Assembly: GCA_958448635.1 (NCBI GenBank)
Contig: CAUDEQ010000025.1
Coordinates: forward strand, 1 to 24,552
Source: an uncultured Bacillota bacterium
GTDB lineage: Bacteria > Bacillota > Clostridia > Peptostreptococcales > Anaerovoracaceae
Length of the DNA: 24,552 nt
Direction: 5' to 3'
In this document: positions 14,301 through 20,557 of the stretch, in pieces
How positions within the stretch are numbered: position 1 is the first letter of the stretch
Layout of the letters: each line of letters begins with the position of its first letter
The notes under the pieces: model-generated
The model's database searches: none
Seen by the model: only the letters and a program-made list of their open reading frames with translations
What the model was told of the DNA's origin: nothing
Program-made: the position numbers and the translations under genes

Positions 14301-16242
14301 CCTCAAAATCCATCACCTTGAGGAAATACTTCTCTGCGCCCTTTTCGTCCCCCATGTTCTTAAGCACCTTGTATGCCAGATATGAAACGCTTATGCTCAG
14401 AGTCTCCTCATCCATGTTGTCCAGTATTCTGTATATGTTTTTCCTGCATTCATCGCCGAGCCTGCCTCTCGATATGTATTCGGCAGCTCTCAGCGTACCG
14501 ATCTTAATCTCCTGAGATTTTCTGGATGATACTGATGCTGCAAATTTCAGCACGCTCATCCTTTCCTTATCCGAGATCAGATCTTCCGGTATGGACATTA
14601 ACGAATCAAGAAGAACGAATACTGCGCTGTCACGAATCCCGTCCTTTCTGAACATATCAAAGAATTTTCCGATGTACAGCGATATGTCTTTTTCCTCAGC
14701 CTCTTCGATGATTCCCTGAAGCACGCTTTTAAGGGTATATCCTATCCAGCTCCTATGCTGATCCGTAACCCTGTAATCCGGGAAGACGATCCTGTCCAGA
14801 TAGAACTTCCACACGTCTACGCTTCTGCTTTCTTCTCTTCCCTTGGCGAAATCAGGAAGCTCCTTTCTATATACGTCATCGTAATTCGATATTATTATTC
14901 CCAACAGCCGTCCTGCCTGTCTCCTTATGTCGCCTTCACGGTGGGACAGCAGATCATAGAGGAAATGCATGGAAAGTATCTTCTCATGCTTAGTCATATA
15001 CGTAAAGTATTCCGACAGTATGTTGAGATATGCCCTCTGGCTCTTCCACTGCTTCTCGCTTCTGGCTGCCTCCAGAAGGCTGCCGAATGCCGCTTCGTTG
15101 TTGAAGATGCTCATGAGCTTTATGTTATGCTCTATAGCCGTATATTTTATCCTTTCCACCACCTCATCTCCCACAAGAAGCGCCGTATCCTTGCTTCTGC
15201 CGGATATTTTTTCCGGAGGCTCCTTACTGATATCCGTTTCCACTCCCATATCGATGAGGTAATTTTCAAAGTCCTTCAGCTTATCGTATACTCTTTCGTA
15301 TCTGCTGCGTTTTTCATCGTCCACGTTGTCCAGCTTGTTGAGGATCACATCGAAGGCCTCTGTAAGAGTATATAGACATACCTTCTCCACGCCGTTTTCT
15401 CTCACGCTCTTGACTCTGAAATCCGAATATATCAGCAGAAGCGATTCGATGGACAGATTTTCCAGTTCCAGATCCCATGTGGAGTGATTGCTGGCGATAT
15501 GAGCGATCATAGGCATGTTCTCCCGCTTCAGCAGCTCATCCACATAATAGTAGTGGAGGTAAGGTATCCTCTTCGCCTCATTGGGTCTGCACCCGAACTT
15601 TCCAAGGTCGTGACCTGCTGCAGAAGCCGACACAAGAGCCACATCCACCGGAATATCCGTGTTTTTCAGCTGCTTTGCTATGTAGAGGGCCACATGATGG
15701 ACCTTTCCTATGTGTCCGATGGTGTTATACGGTGTTATTTCCCTGCTCAGCCTCATGAATTCGAATATGTAGGCCTTCTGCCAGAAGCTTTTGAATGTCC
15801 TGTATTCCTCAGCTGTAACGCATTCTGACGTTTCCTCGTCCTCCAGGAATTCTATATGATCTGTGGGTGAAAAGGGCTTTACAGCTTTTTCATACTTAAG
15901 CAGCATCCTGTAGTTTTCCAGAAAGAACAGCTTTCCCTTCTTCCTTTCCCTGTTATCAGGCACAGAAAAATTCTCCGGATAGATATCAGCCACGATATCA
16001 TCGCATATATATTTGAGCCATCCTTCATCAGGCTCGGCACCAAAACCATCCATTGCCGGTTTCAACGTTCCCAAAAGAGCCTCTGCTGAGAAGCTCTCCT
16101 CCTCAAGAAGCCGCTGCATGGCAGACTTCCAGCCCGAAGCTTCCATAAGCGCTGTCATTGCCCGCCTATCCATATCGATGTTCTTGAGAAAATTTTTACT
16201 GGTCAGCCTATATGCGGCTTTTTTAAGAAAATTCTTTATCAA
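11374..16242 (-). CDS. Giant multidomain protein: HD, helical repeats, NMNAT-like, GNAT-like(?), PRTase-like
   Basis: 1622 residues from a TTG at 16242, which has AAGAGG 8 nt upstream; the frame stays open to a GTG at 16296. Visible parts in order: an HD phosphohydrolase domain (about 170-300; H182/H183, H211-D212 in AGHDLGKFG, H248, H253, D274). Next is a long alpha-helical stretch of HEAT-like character (about 370-910). Then a nucleotidyltransferase of the NadD/cytidylyltransferase type (about 920-1110; PGTFDPFSLSH at 925-935 and ISSTRIR at 1081-1087). A possible GNAT-like domain (about 1125-1290) follows, and last a type I phosphoribosyltransferase-like domain (about 1305-1515) with VILVDDLLHKG (D1437-D1438). 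HD plus NadD recalls the neighbouring yqeK/nadD pair of Bacillota. Probably cytoplasmic, acting on NAD-like or other nucleotides; the real reaction is unknown. Confidence 0.8.
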   Translation of the reverse strand: MIKNFLKKAAYRLTSKNFLKNIDMDRRAMTALMEASGWKSAMQRLLEEESFSAEALLGTLKPAMDGFGAEPDEGWLKYICDDIVADIYPENFSVPDNRERKKGKLFFLENYRMLLKYEKAVKPFSPTDHIEFLEDEETSECVTAEEYRTFKSFWQKAYIFEFMRLSREITPYNTIGHIGKVHHVALYIAKQLKNTDIPVDVALVSASAAGHDLGKFGCRPNEAKRIPYLHYYYVDELLKRENMPMIAHIASNHSTWDLELENLSIESLLLIYSDFRVKSVRENGVEKVCLYTLTEAFDVILNKLDNVDDEKRSRYERVYDKLKDFENYLIDMGVETDISKEPPEKISGRSKDTALLVGDEVVERIKYTAIEHNIKLMSIFNNEAAFGSLLEAARSEKQWKSQRAYLNILSEYFTYMTKHEKILSMHFLYDLLSHREGDIRRQAGRLLGIIISNYDDVYRKELPDFAKGREESRSVDVWKFYLDRIVFPDYRVTDQHRSWIGYTLKSVLQGIIEEAEEKDISLYIGKFFDMFRKDGIRDSAVFVLLDSLMSIPEDLISDKERMSVLKFAASVSSRKSQEIKIGTLRAAEYISRGRLGDECRKNIYRILDNMDEETLSISVSYLAYKVLKNMGDEKGAEKYFLKVMDFEDKADLLDDDAVSEVFRENLKVGTPWVVKIVNMDFLLEHAPETGTGSHMFHLAAHFSNLIKVSERVTVRHKAGTSLIDIARSLPVEQINEIVIELTKGLEIGEYQFSKYIPEYLGELTLYLYPGELDEFIATLGELIENNNDRVGSVALDTVGEVIKKYSSYVHRDKESTESYEGRKTLMLGLLLKGLANYHEVVSQEAIMVIGQYIFGADELSQGEKFDAFKHIYKKLLTLIPEAKDSDMNFFTNAAALNHIYRFVSEYKFTCGEMSLPLIEKVAFFPGTFDPFSLSHKGIVQAIREEGFEVYLALDEFSWSKKTQARKIRRKITTMSVADETNVFMFPDDFPVNIANPTDLISLKLLFPGRDLYIVVGSDVVINASSYKAEPSFGSIHSMNHIVFKRETRGSDGDNSSALKKVYANMTGSIRELKLPMYLEDISSTRIRENIDRGRDISNLIDPVAQNYIYDNSLYLREPQYKNILEAKNLAIESTGAGEKILSDLEDDLTAKGIDVVKVKEYIDKSYVKTTVIREGSGRICAVAAVNELETGQLYDEFKDAEIAAYLRQKATGRMIIIRGIYCSSNADMRNLTQIIMTEVLSKAVENDITYAIYHPLDVKKNRDIIDVLLRQGFTEIEMGRGGQSIYEVNMKEPVAVIENMDTVLKDPFNKNPRILDILEQTHADMQRALTGLNPGNLVLSFNAGIMNQKIVDMVTRINGVPGHPLKDRRLGECMCVPFGKIMRGIAVPNTVTKTLHTEKMFHPTLNDFTIEEYPMYSTIDNQIKTIKSFNRPVILVDDLLHKGYRIKALDPIFKENDIEIRKLVMGLLSGGGKDLMDIQGREVESAYFIPNLKAWFVESTLCPFIGGDGVRSNQEMEYNLIPSINLLLPFAAPKFLHDASRESIYDLSKVCLENALKIFRTLESEYLNVFERKLTLKRLSDAIISPRMPNGSNRVAADYNLSPSVNIADYLERLERLESALK

Positions 16243-16281
16243 AGCTTTTACCTCTTGTTTCCTGTAGTACATATTTTCTAT

Positions 16282-16290
16282 ATTATAACA
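16282..16290 (-). promoter_or_regulatory. Extended -10 promoter of the giant-protein operon
   Basis: The minus strand reads TGTTATAAT: a perfect TATAAT (16282-16287) with the TG of an extended -10 one base upstream. The -35 position (16305-16310, CTTAAT) is weak. Transcription would start near 16275, making the GTG at 16296 untranslatable from this promoter and favouring the TTG at 16242. It suggests the cassette can be expressed apart from the tad genes. Confidence 0.65.
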
Positions 16291-16338
16291 CGTCACAAAA
16301 ATAAATTAAGAAATATGTTCAACTTTATTATTCCTGTA

Positions 16339-17361
16339 CTACAGCTCCAACATGGCAGGTGCTATCGTTATCACGATAAGCACCATAAGAAACAGTACAA
16401 GAGGCAGTGTTAGCTTCGTTTCCGCCAGCTTTCCCTTCTCCTCACACTTCTTTTTTCTCTCTGTCCACAGCATGCGGCTTTCATTCTGGAGCTTATACGT
16501 CAGCTCAGTTCCCTTGCTGATATTATCATCTATTATGCTTGATATCCTCATTAGCTCTCGAACCTTGCTTCGCACTGCAAATTCCCTCAGACCATTTTCC
16601 ATAGAGACATTGGCGGTTTTCATTGCCACGTAGATCCCTTTCAGATTTCTATAGAAATAATCCTTTTCACTTTCCCTGCCGGCAATGCTTTCCTCCACCG
16701 CCACCTGAAAGGCACTGCTCAGTACAAGACCTGCATTGAGCAGCAGCACCAACCTGTTGATAAATCCCGGAAGCCTCCGAAGCACCGATTCCCGATGCTC
16801 CCTCTCTCTCCTTCGTATGGCGGAGAACCTCTCTCTGTAAAGTATCACGCATATGAGCACCGTCATTGCCGCTATAATCATGGCATTACTGTCCTCTGCA
16901 GGCTCCACTGTCCACCTTATATTCTCTCCGCCTTCCAGCTTCCCTGGAAGCGCAATCCTCCTTTTGGTGATGTCATCGTTGATCTGCTCCGCTATCATTT
17001 CAAGATTGCGTTCCACTCTGATATCCTCAGGTTCTTCTCCGCCTTTCTCATCGGCCTCGCTCTTTTCTTGCGTTTTTTCTTTTTCATGTGCGTCAAGCAT
17101 TATATTCATTTTCTTCTCATATATTCCATCCTTCCCCTTTATTTTCGCCACAATGGAAAGCTCACTGCTATTCTCCCCCTCCTGCGGTCTTACAAGATAT
17201 ATACCATCTCCCGAATGCTCCACATCTGCTTCGCCGCTGCCGGAAGAAATCATAAAATCTGCTGCCACCAGCACCAGACCGACAGCCGCCACTGCCATTA
17301 TCTGCCTCAATGCATTTTTCGTCGCCTCCGCTTCCGTGAGCTCCCCTTTATTTCTCTTCAT
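16339..17361 (-). CDS. tadC: TadC-like inner membrane platform protein
   Basis: 340 residues. The C-terminal half is a type II secretion GspF/TadC domain (about 190-320; RRLPGFINRLVLLLNAGL and a helical bundle) ending in a hydrophobic membrane helix (LTLPLVLFLMVLIVITIAPA). Membrane helices also lie near residues 20-37 and 158-173. Between these two is an unusual ~120-residue segment, probably outside the membrane, with a Lys/Glu-rich acidic stretch (about 92-115) before a more ordered part. The gene lies 16 bases after tadB with GGAGGG 5 nt from the ATG. It should pair with TadB as the platform driven by the TadA ATPase. The stop is TAG. Confidence 0.85.
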   Translation of the reverse strand: MKRNKGELTEAEATKNALRQIMAVAAVGLVLVAADFMISSGSGEADVEHSGDGIYLVRPQEGENSSELSIVAKIKGKDGIYEKKMNIMLDAHEKEKTQEKSEADEKGGEEPEDIRVERNLEMIAEQINDDITKRRIALPGKLEGGENIRWTVEPAEDSNAMIIAAMTVLICVILYRERFSAIRRREREHRESVLRRLPGFINRLVLLLNAGLVLSSAFQVAVEESIAGRESEKDYFYRNLKGIYVAMKTANVSMENGLREFAVRSKVRELMRISSIIDDNISKGTELTYKLQNESRMLWTERKKKCEEKGKLAETKLTLPLVLFLMVLIVITIAPAMLEL

Positions 17362-17377
17362 TTGGCCCTCCGGTAAT

Positions 17378-18124
17378 TCAGATTTCTATTTGAGATATTT
17401 TCTCCATCAGGAAAATGCCGTATATCACCATCACCAATGATCCTGTCATTATCAGCCGCCCGGCGGCCGTTTCATACAGAGGGGAAATATATTCAGGCGA
17501 AAAAACATTAAGCGCCGCCAGCATGATGACAGGCATCGTCGATATCATTCTGCCTTCCGTTTTTTTCTGCGACGTCATGACATGTATTTCCCTCTCGATT
17601 TCCATCTTATCCGTCAGGATGTCGGCAGTCTTAATTATCATTTTTTCCATATCCCCACCCATCTTCCTGCATGTAACATATACCTGCACGAAATCTCTGA
17701 TATCCTCGCTTCCGCTTCTTCGGGCAAAATCCTGCAGCAATGGTTTGTCGCTCTCCTTATTCTCAATAATGCTTGCCCTCATATGCTTAAGCTCCCTCAT
17801 TATAGGCTCGTTCTCTCCGTACAATAACGATAGATTTTTATCAGCTTCAACAAGCGCCTCCTCCATCTGCCTTCCGGATGCAACGGATGCAGACAGAGAG
17901 TACAGCATATCCTTGAACTGCATATTGAGCGACTCCATTCTCTTTCGTGCCATATACTTCTGCCCATACGGCAACATATAATAAACCAATACCCCTGACA
18001 GAACCGCCAGCAATATGCTGTGATAAAAAAGATATACTACTGCAGCTATGGATAAATATCCTATTGAACAGAAAACAGCCTTCTCTTTTCCCGACATCTC
18101 ATACACGGAGTAATCTCTTATCAT
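17378..18124 (-). CDS. tadB: TadB-like inner membrane platform protein
   Basis: 248 residues from the ATG at 18124, which overlaps the tadA stop by 4 nt (ATGA); a longer frame begins 22 codons upstream but would overlap tadA by 70 nt. N-terminal membrane helices (about 15-55), a cytoplasmic T2SSF/TadB domain (about 65-185; MLYSLSASVASGRQMEEAL and VTCRKMGGDMEKMI), then C-terminal membrane helices around 190-205 and 222-240. Length and architecture are typical for TadB, which forms the pilus assembly platform with TadC. Confidence 0.9.
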   Translation of the reverse strand: MIRDYSVYEMSGKEKAVFCSIGYLSIAAVVYLFYHSILLAVLSGVLVYYMLPYGQKYMARKRMESLNMQFKDMLYSLSASVASGRQMEEALVEADKNLSLLYGENEPIMRELKHMRASIIENKESDKPLLQDFARRSGSEDIRDFVQVYVTCRKMGGDMEKMIIKTADILTDKMEIEREIHVMTSQKKTEGRMISTMPVIMLAALNVFSPEYISPLYETAAGRLIMTGSLVMVIYGIFLMEKISQIEI

Positions 18125-19335
18125 ACATGTTCCCCCTGCATCTCCGCCAGCTCCAGCTTTTCTGCATTTATCAGCTCTCTGCCTGTCCAACCTTCATCGT
18201 ATCTGTACAGCGTGTTAAGCCGTATTTCTCCCTTTTCCATGCCGCAAAGCTCGGAAAGCTCAGTTATCTTCCTGCTGCCGTCCTTCATTCTGCTCATATG
18301 TATCATGATGTCTATTCCTTCCGTTATCTGGCTCCTTATGGCTTCTACCGGGAAATCGGCAGCCTGCATGTACATGGCTTCCAACCGTTTTATCATCCCC
18401 CTGATGCTGTTGGCATGTCCTGTACTCATGCTGCCGTCATGACCCGTGTTCATGGCCTGTATCATATCCATCACCTCCTTTCCTCTGACCTCTCCTATTA
18501 CTATCCTGTCAGGTCTCATCCTGAGGCTGGCCTTCACCAGCTGTGCCATGTCCACCCTGCCTTTTCCCTGAACATTGGCGTTCCTGCACTCAAGCCTGAC
18601 TATATTATCCACCTGTTCTATCTGAAGCTCAGCCGAATCTTCGATGACAACGACTCTTTCCCGGGCAGGTATGGCCTGAGCCAGCACATTGAGCAGCGTT
18701 GTTTTCCCTGAAGACGTTCCTCCGCAAACAAAGCAGTTGTACCCCGCCTTCACCAGCCTAGCAATAAGCTCCGCCATCTCACCGGTCATGGTTTTATTCT
18801 CCACAAGGTCCTCCATCGTCATTATCCTCTCCGGAAATTTTCTTATGGTGAGTATGGGACCATTCAGTGCGATGTTCTTATATACGGCATTTACTCTGGA
18901 TCCATCTGAAAGCCTGGCGTCCACGATGGGGTTCAGCTCGTTTATTTCACGCCTGACCCGTGCCGATATTCTCCTGATCAGCTCCTCCAACTCCTCAGTG
19001 CTGTCAAAGCTCACAGGGAGTCTCTCTATCCTGCCTCTCCGCTCGGCAAATACATTATCCTTGCCGTTCACCATTATCTCCGATATGGATCTGTCGTCCA
19101 CATAAGGCTGCAATATATCCATTTCCCTTCGAAGCGACAGAAAAATACGCTGTATGAGCGCTATATTGTCACGATGACTGCAGCAACCTGCCTTTTCCGA
19201 TGAAAAGACGCATTCCTCTATCTTCTCAAGAGCCTTTTCGTCGGTGATGGTATGTCCGCAGTCGGCCAGTACAAGCCGTATTTCAGATATCAGTCTTTTG
19301 ATATCTTCCTGCGAATATTTTCCCATATTTTCCAT
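18121..19335 (-). CDS. tadA: TadA/CpaF-type pilus assembly ATPase
   Basis: 404 residues from the ATG at 19335, chosen because AAAGGA lies 5 nt upstream and the predicted promoter lies just before it; a longer frame to 19443 would run through that promoter. It is a secretion-superfamily hexameric ATPase powering Flp pilus assembly on the cytoplasmic side. Visible motifs: N-terminal all-helical domain, DDRSISEIMVNG (80-91), Walker A GGTSSGKTT (205-213), Asp box IEDSAEL (231-237), Walker B region RIVIGEVRG (277-285), His box TGHDGSMSTGHANS (297-310). The first gene of the tad operon; no TadZ, CpaB or prepilin peptidase gene precedes it in the window. Confidence 0.95.
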   Translation of the reverse strand: MENMGKYSQEDIKRLISEIRLVLADCGHTITDEKALEKIEECVFSSEKAGCCSHRDNIALIQRIFLSLRREMDILQPYVDDRSISEIMVNGKDNVFAERRGRIERLPVSFDSTEELEELIRRISARVRREINELNPIVDARLSDGSRVNAVYKNIALNGPILTIRKFPERIMTMEDLVENKTMTGEMAELIARLVKAGYNCFVCGGTSSGKTTLLNVLAQAIPARERVVVIEDSAELQIEQVDNIVRLECRNANVQGKGRVDMAQLVKASLRMRPDRIVIGEVRGKEVMDMIQAMNTGHDGSMSTGHANSIRGMIKRLEAMYMQAADFPVEAIRSQITEGIDIMIHMSRMKDGSRKITELSELCGMEKGEIRLNTLYRYDEGWTGRELINAEKLELAEMQGEHV

Positions 19336-19353
19336 TTTCTTCCTTTCAATTGT

Positions 19354-19382
19354 ATAATAAAACACCTGTAAAAATTTTACAA
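19354..19382 (-). promoter_or_regulatory. Predicted tadA promoter
   Basis: On the minus strand TTGTAA (19377-19382) and TATTAT (19354-19359) are separated by 17 bases; the tadA ATG follows 18 bases after the -10. The -35 and spacer lie within the palindrome at 19358-19390, and tandem Spo0A-box-like sites sit just upstream. Confidence 0.65.
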
Positions 19383-19390
19383 GTGTTTTA
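19358..19390. promoter_or_regulatory. 33-bp near-perfect palindrome over the tadA promoter
   Basis: Fifteen of sixteen base pairs match around a single central base (19374); the only mismatch is 19366/19382. Arms read TAAAACAC...TGTAAAA. There is essentially no loop and the sequence is AT-rich, so it reads as a DNA-level operator for a dimeric regulator rather than an RNA terminator. It covers the -35 and the whole spacer, the position expected for a repressor. Confidence 0.8.
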
Positions 19391-19391
19391 A

Positions 19392-19410
19392 TTCGACAAA
19401 TTTCGACAAA
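19392..19410 (-). promoter_or_regulatory. Two tandem Spo0A-box sequences
   Basis: On the minus strand TTTGTCGAA occurs twice, at 19402-19410 and 19392-19400, exactly 10 bases apart in the same orientation. Both contain the known Spo0A recognition core TGTCGAA. They end 9 bases upstream of the predicted tadA -35, a position compatible with activation by a head-to-tail Spo0A dimer. Confidence 0.65.
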
Positions 19411-19471
19411 CGCCCCTGCTTTAGAGTGCGCTTCCATGCTCATTCAGGCTACACGCCCGTATGGGCTTTTA

Positions 19472-20383
19472 TTAACCAGGGAACGGTATGCTTTCAGGAG
19501 GAAGTCCCTTGGCCTCTGCCTCTTCCACCTTCTCATAGTATTCGCGACGTCTCTTGGCGATTTTTGCTATCTCTGCCCTGAACTCAGGCGTATCCATGCG
19601 GAAATGCTTGTAGAACTCTCTGGAGCTTTCATCCAGCAGGATATCGGTTTCCTTATTTTCAATTCCCCGGAACATGCTGTCAAGAGCCTCATCGAGAGAC
19701 ATTGCTTCAGGAGGCGCTTTGAAATCCTTGAGTCTTTCCTTTATCTCCTCCTCGCTCAGACCTTCCTTTCTCATCTGGTCTACTGCCGACGCCGTAAATA
19801 TAGGCGTTGCAACATTTGACGGAGAAACCTGCGAGAAGTATATGCCTGTACCCTCATATTCGTATCTGAGACAGCGCGTGAAGGATATCACCGCCGCCTT
19901 TGTCGAAGCGTAAACTGCCTGGAAAGGAATAGGTATGAGGCCTCCCAGCGATGCTGTATTCACCACATGACCGCTCTTCTGGGCAGACATGTATTTGAGA
20001 GCTTCAAAGGTTGCGTATGCCACAGCAGAATAATTCAGCTGAGCGATGAGGTTGAAGTCCTCCGATTCGATGGTCTCGGACTTGCAGGTCATAGGCTTGC
20101 CTGCATTGTTGAAAAGAAAATCGAGTCGTCCGGCATGCTCTGCTGCATCCCTTACCATCTTCTTCACCTGCTCCTCTTCAGTAGGATTTACATACGCATA
20201 AAACACCTTGCCGGGATACAGCTCCTGCAGCTTGCCTGCCTCCTCTTCCAAAAGCTGCATATTCACATCATACATCCATACCTCGGAAGCGCCGTATTCA
20301 AGCAGACGCTTGGTTATACCGAGTCCAAAGCCTGATGCAGCACCCGTCACGATGGCTGATTTGTCCTTGAAATATTCTTTCAT
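19472..20383 (-). CDS. Short-chain dehydrogenase/reductase (SDR)
   Basis: 303 residues. Classical SDR features: cofactor loop TGAASGFG (13-20), NNAG (92-95), catalytic S145, Y158 and K162 (YASTK). Asp39 after beta-2 (MYDVN) suggests NAD rather than NADP preference. A ~50-residue C-terminal extension rich in Lys/Glu (about 250-303) goes beyond the classical ~250-residue core. Substrate cannot be told from sequence. ATG has AAAGGAGA about 6 nt upstream; the gene directly follows the membrane-protein frame and is probably co-transcribed with it. Confidence 0.92.
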   Translation of the reverse strand: MKEYFKDKSAIVTGAASGFGLGITKRLLEYGASEVWMYDVNMQLLEEEAGKLQELYPGKVFYAYVNPTEEEQVKKMVRDAAEHAGRLDFLFNNAGKPMTCKSETIESEDFNLIAQLNYSAVAYATFEALKYMSAQKSGHVVNTASLGGLIPIPFQAVYASTKAAVISFTRCLRYEYEGTGIYFSQVSPSNVATPIFTASAVDQMRKEGLSEEEIKERLKDFKAPPEAMSLDEALDSMFRGIENKETDILLDESSREFYKHFRMDTPEFRAEIAKIAKRRREYYEKVEEAEAKGLPPESIPFPG

Positions 20384-20404
20384 CTTTCTCTCCTTTTATA
20401 TCAT

Positions 20405-20557
20405 TTATATCTCCTCCGAGGGCTTTGCAAATTTCTTCATAAGGCTCCTCAGAATAATCTTGTTCAGCATGAGTATAAGCAGCACCCTTATCAGGTAATA
20501 CTGGAAGAAATTCAGTATATCAAACCTGAACACCGTCATCATCCCCCACATGAACAG
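20405..20557 (-). other. In-frame 3' extension of the membrane protein beyond its amber codon
   Basis: Reading on from the TAG at 20558-20560 in the same frame gives 50 sense codons and then TAA (20405-20407), ending just before the SDR ribosome binding site. The translation begins LFMWGMMTVFRFDILNFFQY, contains a hydrophobic helix (RVLLILMLNKIIL) and ends in a basic tail (KKFAKPSEEI). It looks like genuine membrane-protein C-terminus rather than random sequence. Either the gene was recently cut by a nonsense change or the amber codon is sometimes read through. Confidence 0.65.

Noticed and set aside
16243..16296. GTG or ATG starts of the giant protein upstream of the TTG
   Set aside because: The GTG lies upstream of the predicted transcription start and neither has a ribosome binding site; the ATG at 16272 would be almost leaderless. 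They remain possible if transcription reads through from tadC.
18125..18190. Longer tadB start
   Set aside because: It would overlap tadA by 70 nt; the ATG at 18124 gives the ATGA coupling and a typical TadB N-terminus.
19451..19470. Terminator between the SDR gene and tadA
   Set aside because: The GCCC/GGGC stem is only 4 bp and has a T-run on the plus strand only, where no gene ends, so it is not convincing for the minus-strand SDR transcript.
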